Origin: an uncultured Christensenella sp.
GTDB taxonomy: Bacteria; Bacillota; Clostridia; Christensenellales; UBA1242
NCBI GenBank assembly: GCA_949291975.1
Contig: CASEYA010000122.1
Span: 1 to 9,686, forward strand
Direction: 5' to 3'
DNA: 9,686 bases
Numbering within the stretch: the first letter of the stretch is position 1; every line of letters starts with the position of its first letter. Both the position numbers and the translations under genes were made by a program. Positions 1 to 5,775 of this stretch are shown here, one piece after another. A model generated the notes under the pieces. That model did no database searches. It was not told the origin of the DNA and saw only the letters and a program-made list of their open reading frames with translations.

Positions 1-1643
1 GGATTGCTGATTTTAATTTGTTTTGTATATAAATCATTGATTTTATCAATACCCAACTTTAACACATCTTCCTCACCGATAAGAGTAAATGTTTTTATTT
101 CATTAGCGCCTGAAATTGCCATTAACTGCTTAACTGTTTTTTCAAGCTCAACCACTTGCTCATATCCACCAGCGATTGATTGAGTGTTGTTATTATGCGC
201 ATTTGGCATTTTATCAAAGCCATAAAATCTAATTATTTCTTCCGCTATATCAGAAAAGTTTTCAATATCTGTTCTAATTACAGGAATTTCACAAACAAGA
301 TTATTTCCCTCTTGATGTGTTTTAATATCTAATCTATTTAGAATTTCTATTGACTTATCAACTGGAATATCAACTCCAAGCCAGCTTTGAATTCTGCTAT
401 AATCAAACTTTTTAACTTGTCTTTCAAATTTCATGTTAGTGTTTGTGAAACAAGCACCAGCAACAGCACCACAGTGCAACTCACTGATTAAATATAATGC
501 TCGTTGAAGCCCCATTTCACAACTAACAGGTTCAACACCTCTTTGATACCTTGCACTTGCATCTGTTTGCAAACCAAAATAACGTGCTGTTTTTCTTATA
601 TTTTCTTTCTTAAAGGTCGCACATTCAATAACAACATCTTTTGTTTCATCTGTAATGGAAAAGTTTCCCCCACCCATAATTCCAGCAAGTCCAATTGGTT
701 CTTCAGAGTTTGCTATAACAACATGGTTCTCATCAAGAATGCACTTTTTATCATTAAGAAGAACAACTTCTTCTCCTTTTTTTGCTTGTCGAACAATAAG
801 TTTGTCACCTTTTATTGATTTTAAATCATAAGCATGCAATGGTTGTCCCATTTCTAACAAAACATAGTTCGTTATATCTACAATTATATTTTTTGGATTT
901 ATTCCACAAAGCAACAGTCTTTTTTGCATCCATTTTGGTGAAGGTTTTATTATTACACTTTTTACAAGTTGCACCTTAACATATGGACAATTTTCAGTTT
1001 GACTCTCTGCTGAAATTGGAGTTATTTCACGGGTTTGAGGAAAATCAAATTTTGGAGCTTTGAATTCCCTGTTAAGCGCACAAGACAATTCTTTTGCAAG
1101 TCCAATCACACTTTGACAATCTGGTCTGTTTGCTAGAACATTTACATCAAAAATCACATCATCATAACCCAATACTTTTGCCATTTCTTCCCCAACATAG
1201 CAATCCTCTGGGTTTAAAATCATAATTCCATCTGTTTCTGCTCCGTCATAAACACTGTTATCAATGCCAAGTTCTTCACCTGCACACATCATTCCACAAG
1301 ATTCAACACCTCGCATATTTACAGGCTTAATCTGCACTCCATTTGCAAGATTTGCTCCAACAAGTGCTACTGGCACCAAATCTCCAACTTTCATGTTTGT
1401 TGCATGTGTTACAATCTGATATGTATCTTTTCCATCAAAGAGGCTACACACCAAAAGTTTATCTGCATTTTCATGCTTTTTTATATCTGTTATTTTACCT
1501 ACAACAACATTCTTTAAATTTTTAGATAAATCTTTATAACTTTCTATTTCAAAACCAGAAAATGTAAAAGCTTTTTCAATATCTTCTATTGACACACCGT
1601 CAAGGTCAACATAATCTTGAAGCCATTTTAGCGTTACTATCAT
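1..1643 (-). CDS. pheT: Phenylalanine--tRNA ligase beta subunit (3' part outside window)
   Basis: This is the beta subunit of the cytoplasmic alpha2-beta2 phenylalanyl-tRNA synthetase, which charges tRNA-Phe; the beta subunit binds tRNA and edits mischarged Tyr-tRNA. I translated about 547 uninterrupted codons from the ATG at 1643. The start MIVTLKWLQDYVDLD is typical of the family. An EMAP/OB-type tRNA-binding domain covers about residues 41-150, the B3/B4 editing domain about 210-385 (ITNYVLLEMGQPLHAYD at 257-273, GIMGG at 321-325), and a B5 domain about 406-478 ending in RTDIENFSDIAEEIIRFYG (457-475). Family members are near 800 residues, so about 250 C-terminal residues lie beyond base 1. 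An AGGGAG ribosome binding site (1650-1655) lies 6 nt before the start, and pheS ends 28 nt upstream, so the gene is co-transcribed with pheS under the T-box. No frameshift or stop was seen. Confidence 0.96.
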   Translation of the reverse strand, partial: MIVTLKWLQDYVDLDGVSIEDIEKAFTFSGFEIESYKDLSKNLKNVVVGKITDIKKHENADKLLVCSLFDGKDTYQIVTHATNMKVGDLVPVALVGANLANGVQIKPVNMRGVESCGMMCAGEELGIDNSVYDGAETDGIMILNPEDCYVGEEMAKVLGYDDVIFDVNVLANRPDCQSVIGLAKELSCALNREFKAPKFDFPQTREITPISAESQTENCPYVKVQLVKSVIIKPSPKWMQKRLLLCGINPKNIIVDITNYVLLEMGQPLHAYDLKSIKGDKLIVRQAKKGEEVVLLNDKKCILDENHVVIANSEEPIGLAGIMGGGNFSITDETKDVVIECATFKKENIRKTARYFGLQTDASARYQRGVEPVSCEMGLQRALYLISELHCGAVAGACFTNTNMKFERQVKKFDYSRIQSWLGVDIPVDKSIEILNRLDIKTHQEGNNLVCEIPVIRTDIENFSDIAEEIIRFYGFDKMPNAHNNNTQSIAGGYEQVVELEKTVKQLMAISGANEIKTFTLIGEEDVLKLGIDKINDLYTKQIKISN

Positions 1644-1671
1644 ATTTTTCTCCCTACTTGTTTTTATTTTT

Positions 1672-2694
1672 TTATTTAAATTGCTTTAAGAAATTTACAT
1701 CATTTTCGTAAAATTCACGCAAATCACTTATACCATAGCGAAGCATGGCAATTCTTTCAAGCCCAAGCCCAACAGCATAACCCGCATATTTATTGCTATC
1801 TATTCCGTGATTTTCCAAAATCTTTGGGTTAACCATTCCGCACCCTAAAAGTTCTATCCAACCAGTGCCTTTGCAAAGAGAACAGCCTTTTCCACCACAT
1901 TGAGTGCAGGTTGCATCAACTTCTGCACTTGGTTCAGTAAAAGGGAAATAAGACGGTCTCAGTCTTATTTGTGTTTTATCTCCAAAAAGGAATTTAGCAA
2001 GTTCTTCGATTATTCCTTTAAGGTCAGCCATGCTAACTTTTTCATCTACAACTAAAATTTCCAGTTGATGAAAGAATGGCGAATGAGTTGAATCAATCTC
2101 ATCTGCACGATATGTTGAACCTGTTGATACCATTTTGATTGGTGGTTTTTGTTGCTCTAGGGTGTGTATTTGAGTGGCTGATGTATGCGTTCTAAGAACA
2201 GTTTCTTCATCTATATAAAAAGTATCCTGTGCATCTCGTGCTGGATGATTTTTAGGCACATTTAACGCCTCAAAGCAATAATAGTCTGTTTCAATGTCCG
2301 TTCCAAACTTAACAGTAAACCCTCTTTTAACAAAAAAGTCTGTCAAAAGGTTTTGAATTATTGTTATTGGATGATTTGTCCCAAACGGAATTGGTTTAAC
2401 AGGAATTGTTACATCAACCTTTTCAGCATTTAGTTTTTGTTCAAGTTCTTCATCTTCTAACTTTTTTATTTTATTTTTTAAAAGATTGTCAACCGTTTCT
2501 CTGCAATCATTTAATATAGAGCCAAGACGAGGTCTGTCTTCTTTTGAGCAATTTTTCAACTCTTGCATAAGAAGACTTATCTGCCCATTTTTGCCAAGAT
2601 AGTGTGTGTTAATCTCAAACAGCTCTTGTTTTGATTTTGCTTTTTCTATTTCTTTGCTTGCATTTTGAATTATTTGTTTTGTTTTGTTTTCCAT
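1672..2694 (-). CDS. pheS: Phenylalanine--tRNA ligase alpha subunit
   Basis: This is the catalytic alpha subunit of phenylalanyl-tRNA synthetase, a class II enzyme that activates Phe with ATP and transfers it to tRNA-Phe. The 340-residue length is normal. Residues 1-90 form the charged N-terminal coiled-coil tRNA-binding arm. The catalytic core follows: NHPARD (149-154), TSATQI (171-176), motif 2 YRADEIDSTHSPFFHQLE (195-212), the Phe-pocket segment FPFTEPSAEVD (250-260) and motif 3 GLGLERIAMLRYGI (309-322). A four-cysteine insert (C263, C266, C271, C274), as seen in some PheS proteins, precedes the conserved GWIELLGCGMV. The C-terminus FLKQFK is typical. The start is fixed by a strong AAGGAGG site (2699-2705) 4 nt upstream. 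It is the first gene of pheST, directly behind a T-box leader and terminator, so expression should rise when uncharged tRNA-Phe accumulates. Confidence 0.98.
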   Translation of the reverse strand: MENKTKQIIQNASKEIEKAKSKQELFEINTHYLGKNGQISLLMQELKNCSKEDRPRLGSILNDCRETVDNLLKNKIKKLEDEELEQKLNAEKVDVTIPVKPIPFGTNHPITIIQNLLTDFFVKRGFTVKFGTDIETDYYCFEALNVPKNHPARDAQDTFYIDEETVLRTHTSATQIHTLEQQKPPIKMVSTGSTYRADEIDSTHSPFFHQLEILVVDEKVSMADLKGIIEELAKFLFGDKTQIRLRPSYFPFTEPSAEVDATCTQCGGKGCSLCKGTGWIELLGCGMVNPKILENHGIDSNKYAGYAVGLGLERIAMLRYGISDLREFYENDVNFLKQFK

Positions 2695-2705
2695 TTTTCC
2701 TCCTT

Positions 2706-2741
2706 AAAAAAACTCCGCCCCTAAATATTAGGACGAAGTTT
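2706..2741 (-). terminator. Regulated intrinsic terminator of the pheS T-box
   Basis: On the minus strand, AACTTCGTCCTAA pairs with TTAGGGGCGGAGTT, with G-U pairs and one bulged G, and is followed by a run of about seven T before the pheS ribosome binding site. The 5' arm lies just after the T-box core, so the antiterminator and terminator compete for the same bases, as expected for a transcriptional T-box. Confidence 0.92.
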
Positions 2742-2945
2742 GCTCCGTGGTACCACCTAATTTCTTTTCATAAGAAAAGCACTTATTTAGCCTTTTCGAC
2801 AGCCAACGCTCCTCCTACTGTTATTTCAAAAGAGTGCTAGAAAGTGAATTCGCCAAAAACAGTGCTTGGGGTTTCTCAGCCTTCCCCCTCTCTGTAAAGA
2901 TATTTTTGGTTACTGGTCTTTCATCATAGCGTTATATTAAGTTGT
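2706..2945 (-). promoter_or_regulatory. T-box riboswitch leader of pheST, specifier UUC (Phe)
   Basis: The leader senses uncharged tRNA-Phe and controls transcription into pheS. The Stem I base AACGCT (2928-2933) pairs with AGCGTT (2805-2810). Above it, GAAAG (2918-2922) pairs with CTTTC (2840-2844), and CCAAAAA (2903-2909) pairs with TTTTTGG (2853-2859). These enclose a specifier loop with the AGTA motif on one side and GAATTC on the other; the UUC Phe codon is at 2846-2848. An AGAGAG motif lies near the Stem I tip, about 2889-2894. A CTTTTC/GAAAAG hairpin (about 2763-2778) is a likely Stem III. The T-box core AGGTGGTACCACGG (about 2745-2758) carries the UGGU that pairs with the tRNA acceptor ACCA end. 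The 5' end is inferred from the promoter. Confidence 0.96.
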
Positions 2946-2951
2946 GCATTT

Positions 2952-2980
2952 ATTATATAACTTTTCTTGTAACTAGTCAA
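2952..2980 (-). promoter_or_regulatory. Vegetative (SigA-type) promoter of pheST
   Basis: The minus strand has -35 TTGACT (2975-2980), a 17-bp spacer and a perfect -10 TATAAT (2952-2957). The predicted transcription start is about 2945-2947, just 5' of T-box Stem I. The position and near-consensus match make this a confident call. Confidence 0.9.
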
Positions 2981-3030
2981 CCATTTATTTTAAATTTATC
3001 TAGTTTTCATTTAAGAAAGAATTATTCAGT

Positions 3031-3078
3031 CGAAAATAAAAATTCAGTTTAAAAAGCATAAAGCGTATGTTAAACTGA
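3031..3078 (-). terminator. Intrinsic terminator at the end of spoVA-yunB
   Basis: This lies 11 nt past the yunB stop codon. On the minus strand, TCAGTTTAA (3070-3078) pairs exactly with TTAAACTGA (3044-3052), with an inner CATA/TATG pairing, and a T-rich tail (ATTTTTATTTT) follows. It would separate the sporulation operon from the pheST promoter. The stem is AT-rich, so termination may be incomplete. Confidence 0.7.
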
Positions 3079-3089
3079 CTAAAATTTTG

Positions 3090-3758
3090 TTATCCTGGTA
3101 TTAAGTTTAGCATTTCATCCAGACTGTCTGAGTTAAGATATGTTGAAGGAATTTCACCCACCAAAATTGCTTCACATATTAAAATGTGGCTGTTTATTAT
3201 TACTGTTTTATTTACTGTTGGTAAAATTAAATCTACCGTTGTTTCAATGTTTAAATATATTCGGTGATTTGTCTGGTTGATTCCCGCACTTATAAATTCG
3301 CTTTCAAATTTTGACTGAATTGTGCTGATTGCTGTTACCCTGAATGTAATATCTGGCCCAAGTCCAACAAACACACCAATGCCAGATAGTGTTCCAAGAG
3401 GAATTGTCACCCCTTGACTGCTAATTAAGTCAATGTTTTGATTTGCTACCATGCTTATTTCTTTTGAAAGTTTGTTTACCGACAAACTGTTTACTTGAAT
3501 TAGTTTTATCTTTCCTTCATCATCCAGTATGATTTGTATTATATCATCATAGACATTTGTTCCGTTTATTACAGTTTGAACTGCACTGTTTACCGCTCGA
3601 GAAGTTGAAGACTTGATTTTTGCCTCACTTGTTTCAACAATAACAGGATTGACACACGTTGCAAAATAAATCAAAACCAAGGCAATAATTAAAAAAATGA
3701 CTATCAAACTTATGAGTAGTCTTGTTTTTTTGCTTTTTTTAATTTTAAAATTTCGCAT
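3090..3758 (-). CDS. yunB: Sporulation protein, YunB family
   Basis: This 222-residue protein belongs to the Spore_YunB family, which is found in endospore formers. Its molecular role is not established; loss in B. subtilis affects sporulation. A Lys/Arg-rich N-terminus (1-13) precedes one transmembrane helix (about 14-34), so the protein should be a single-pass membrane protein with an extracytoplasmic domain. Family hallmarks are IPLGTLSGIGVFVGLGPDI (119-137), GINQTNHRIYLNI (159-171) and VGEIPSTYLN (200-209). B. subtilis YunB is somewhat longer (about 250 residues). The gene is last in spoVAC-spoVAD-spoVAE-yunB, 34 nt after spoVAE. No Shine-Dalgarno sequence precedes the ATG at 3758; I kept this start because it includes the basic segment and the membrane helix. 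Confidence 0.88.
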   Translation of the reverse strand: MRNFKIKKSKKTRLLISLIVIFLIIALVLIYFATCVNPVIVETSEAKIKSSTSRAVNSAVQTVINGTNVYDDIIQIILDDEGKIKLIQVNSLSVNKLSKEISMVANQNIDLISSQGVTIPLGTLSGIGVFVGLGPDITFRVTAISTIQSKFESEFISAGINQTNHRIYLNIETTVDLILPTVNKTVIINSHILICEAILVGEIPSTYLNSDSLDEMLNLIPG

Positions 3759-3792
3759 AAAATAATATATGCAAAAGATTTAAAAATGTTTG

Positions 3793-4161
3793 CTATTTTT
3801 TTGTTTTACTACTACAGAAAAGCGATACTAAAAAGGCAATTACAACAGCAACGGTTATTCCAGCGGCGGTTGCAGTTAGCCCGCCTTGCAATACCCCCAA
3901 AATTCCGCCTGTTTCCGCACCTTCGATTGCGCCTTTTGCAAGACTGTATCCAAACCCCATAATTGGAACAGTAACGCCACTTCCAGCAAATTCTTTTAAC
4001 GGCTCAAATACCTTTATTGCCTCTAAAAACACACCAAAAAGCAGGAATGTTACCAATATTCTTGCACTGGTCATCTTGGTTGTAATGATTAGAATCTGCC
4101 CAATCATACATATAAAACCACCAACCAAAAAAACTTTTAAATACATAAGTATGTCAAACAT
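3793..4161 (-). CDS. spoVAE: Stage V sporulation protein AE (SpoVAEb type)
   Basis: This is an integral inner-forespore-membrane component of the SpoVA system, which moves Ca-dipicolinic acid into the developing spore and releases it at germination. The 122-residue, strongly hydrophobic protein matches the SpoVAEb size of about 120. Helices are likely at about 5-26, 32-48 and 85-115. The family signature GSGVTVPIMGFGYSLAKGA (60-78) is followed by a Gly-rich segment, GGILGVLQGGLTATAAGI (85-102); SpoVAC carries a related GAGSIIPITGF motif, showing paralogy. A GAGGT ribosome binding site (4167-4171) precedes the ATG by 5 nt. The gene follows spoVAD by 35 nt, and yunB follows it. No separate spoVAEa, spoVAF, spoVAA or spoVAB genes are present nearby. 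Confidence 0.93.
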   Translation of the reverse strand: MFDILMYLKVFLVGGFICMIGQILIITTKMTSARILVTFLLFGVFLEAIKVFEPLKEFAGSGVTVPIMGFGYSLAKGAIEGAETGGILGVLQGGLTATAAGITVAVVIAFLVSLFCSSKTKK

Positions 4162-4196
4162 TTTTTACCTCATTTTTATAAGTATAAATTATACCT

Positions 4197-5204
4197 CTAT
4201 TTTTCATTTTTTAACACAACAAGGTGTGCAATGCCTGGAATGCTGTCTCCTTGCTGACTGGAGACAGTGCTCATCAATGCACCTGTGCCAACAATTATCA
4301 CATTTTTAAGCTTACCAAGTCTCATTCTTTGAACAACATATGAATTTAGAACAGTTGCAATACACCCACAACCACTGCCACCTTGAAAAACCTTTTGCTC
4401 ATTTGTGAACATCATTTGCCCGCAATCAGCATAATTAGTTGATGTTTTATATCCACGATATTCAAGCAAATCTCTTAGAACTTCGCTTCCAAGTTTTCCA
4501 AGGTCGCCTGTTAAAATTAAATCATAATCATTTGGCGTTGTGTTTGTGTCTTGAAAAAAGGTTGAAAGTGTTTCAAGACAAGCAGGCGCCATTGCTCCAC
4601 CCATATTGTTCGCATCGGTAACATCCCAATCAACAACCTTTCCAATGGTTGCATGTGTAACTCGTATAGAAGATTTTGTTGTAGATAAAATGCTACAACC
4701 AGCTCCTGTGACTGTCCATTGTGATGTGGGAGGTCTTTGTGTCCCAAGTTCAAGTGGATACCGAAATTGCTTTTCCGCACTTGAAAAATGGCTTCCCGTT
4801 ACACAGGCAACATTGTTTGCAAATCCTCCATCCAAAATCATTGAACCAACAATTAAACTTTCAGCCATGGTGCTACATGCACCAAATAACCCCAAAAACG
4901 GAAGTTGAAGTTGTCTTGCTGTGAAATTTGAGCTTATGATTTGATTCATTAAATCGCCACCAAGTAAAACATCAATTTGGTCTCTGTCCAACTCACAAGA
5001 AGCCATTGCCCTTTCAACCGCTGTGAGAAAAAGTTTTCTCTCTGCTTTTTCATAACTTTTTTGTCCATAGGTATCATCCTTTAAAACTTCATCAAAATAT
5101 TGAGCAAAATTCCCCTGCCCCTCTTTTGGTCCAACAATTGAATAACTTCCAATCAAATATGGATATTTTTCAAACGCAAAGGTTTGTTTTCCTATTTTTT
5201 TCAT
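4197..5204 (-). CDS. spoVAD: Stage V sporulation protein AD, dipicolinate-binding thiolase-fold protein
   Basis: SpoVAD is the peripheral component of the SpoVA channel and binds dipicolinic acid. It has a thiolase/ketoacyl-synthase fold but is not known as an enzyme. From the ATG at 5204 it has 335 residues, close to the B. subtilis protein (about 338), and starts MKKIGKQTFAFE, like the family. Recognisable blocks are GGDLMNQ (82-88), LFGACST (106-112, with Cys110 at the thiolase nucleophile-like position), AEKQFRYP (143-150), NMGGAMAPA (200-208), DYDLILTGDLGKLGS (226-240) and GGSGCGC (275-281). A longer frame opens at 5240 (adding 12 residues), but AGGGG at 5210-5214 sits 5 nt before 5204, and the extension would overlap spoVAC. 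The gene starts 8 nt after the spoVAC stop, so translational coupling is likely. Confidence 0.95.
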   Translation of the reverse strand: MKKIGKQTFAFEKYPYLIGSYSIVGPKEGQGNFAQYFDEVLKDDTYGQKSYEKAERKLFLTAVERAMASCELDRDQIDVLLGGDLMNQIISSNFTARQLQLPFLGLFGACSTMAESLIVGSMILDGGFANNVACVTGSHFSSAEKQFRYPLELGTQRPPTSQWTVTGAGCSILSTTKSSIRVTHATIGKVVDWDVTDANNMGGAMAPACLETLSTFFQDTNTTPNDYDLILTGDLGKLGSEVLRDLLEYRGYKTSTNYADCGQMMFTNEQKVFQGGSGCGCIATVLNSYVVQRMRLGKLKNVIIVGTGALMSTVSSQQGDSIPGIAHLVVLKNEK

Positions 5205-5209
5205 ATATA

Positions 5210-5214
5210 CCCCT
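5210..5214 (-). promoter_or_regulatory. Start-deciding ribosome binding site of spoVAD
   Basis: AGGGG on the minus strand overlaps the spoVAC stop codon (TAG at 5213-5215) and is spaced 5 nt from the ATG at 5204. It selects that start over the in-frame ATG at 5240, which lies inside spoVAC, and suggests that translation of the two genes is coupled. Confidence 0.75.
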
Positions 5215-5659
5215 AAAAAATTAAATAGATTATTCCACATAAAACACAGGCAACCAAGCCACTTACAATAACAGGTCCTGCAATTGTGAACATTTTTGCA
5301 CAGAGTCCAAAAATCAGCCCTTCTCTTTTAAATTCAAGCGCAGGGCTTGTTATGGAGTTAGAAAATCCAGTTATTGGAATGATTGAGCCAGCACCTGCAT
5401 AGGCTCCAAGCCTGTCATAGAGCCCAAAACCAGTTAAAATTGAAGCAATCGCAATCAAAATCACACTTTCCCAAATTCCAGCATCAGTGGCAGACATTTC
5501 TGGAAAACAATACATCAAAACATCTTTTATGCACTCACCAACAAGGCAAATAAGTCCCCCTATCCAAAACGCATGAAAAAGTGAAGGCCAAGGCTTTGTT
5601 TTTGGAATTTTAGATTGTAAATATTCGTTATATTTTTTATCTCTTTCAAAAACTTCCAT
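5213..5659 (-). CDS. spoVAC: Stage V sporulation protein AC
   Basis: SpoVAC is an integral membrane subunit of the SpoVA channel for Ca-dipicolinate in the inner spore membrane; the B. subtilis protein has been described as mechanosensitive. The length is 148 residues (B. subtilis about 150). A hydrophilic N-terminus (1-24) is followed by helices at about 27-50, 63-83 and 123-147. The family signature GAGSIIPITGFSNSITSPA (89-107) runs into LEFKREG. An AAGGAG site lies 8 nt before the ATG at 5659. It is the first gene of the spoVAC-spoVAD-spoVAE-yunB operon, and a candidate forespore-type promoter is directly upstream. The plus-strand Asn-rich gene is transcribed divergently from the same 116-bp gap. 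Confidence 0.94.
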   Translation of the reverse strand: MEVFERDKKYNEYLQSKIPKTKPWPSLFHAFWIGGLICLVGECIKDVLMYCFPEMSATDAGIWESVILIAIASILTGFGLYDRLGAYAGAGSIIPITGFSNSITSPALEFKREGLIFGLCAKMFTIAGPVIVSGLVACVLCGIIYLIF

Positions 5660-5679
5660 TTTTTAATCTCCTTACGATA

Positions 5680-5708
5680 AAGTTTTGCCTAAGAATTAAA
5701 AAAAATAC
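5680..5708 (-). promoter_or_regulatory. Candidate forespore-type (SigF/SigG-like) promoter of spoVAC
   Basis: The minus strand has -35-like GTATT (5704-5708), 14 nt, then GGCAAAACTT (5680-5689). This matches 9 of 10 positions of the SigF -10 pattern GGNRANANTR. The spacing is one shorter than usual, and the predicted start would lie almost on the ribosome binding site. The core GCAAAAC recurs upstream of dacF. This is an inference from pattern only. Confidence 0.4.
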
Positions 5709-5718
5709 ATTTTTATAA

Positions 5719-5746
5719 ATATTTTTCTTGTTTTAATCCATACTAA
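5719..5746 (+). promoter_or_regulatory. Candidate mother-cell (SigE/SigK-like) promoter of the Asn-rich gene
   Basis: On the plus strand, ATA (5719-5721), a 17-bp spacer and CATACTAA (5739-5746) fit the SigE pattern (ATA, 16-18 bp, CATACANT) at 6 of 7 defined -10 positions or close to it. The start would fall near 5753, about 23 nt before the ATG. No convincing vegetative promoter was seen in this gap. The region is AT-rich, so chance matches are possible. Confidence 0.4.
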
Positions 5747-5775
5747 CAATAAACCAAAAAATAAGGAGATTTTAT

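Noticed and set aside
504..1525. Plus-strand open frames of 60-104 codons opposite pheT.
   Set aside because: The minus strand here reads as uninterrupted pheT with all expected domains; the opposite frames have no ribosome binding site and low-complexity Phe/Cys/Asn content.
4076..4924. Several open frames overlapping spoVAE and spoVAD on both strands.
   Set aside because: They are shadows of spoVAE and spoVAD, which match their families over full length.
5205..5240. Longer SpoVAD reading frame starting at 5240 with 12 extra N-terminal residues.
   Set aside because: It lies within spoVAC, and the AGGGG site and family N-terminus both support ATG 5204.
5710..5746. SigG-like GTATG-N15-AATATTTA on the minus strand upstream of spoVAC.
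   Set aside because: The -10 half matches poorly; the GGCAAAACTT element closer to the gene is a better match and recurs at dacF.
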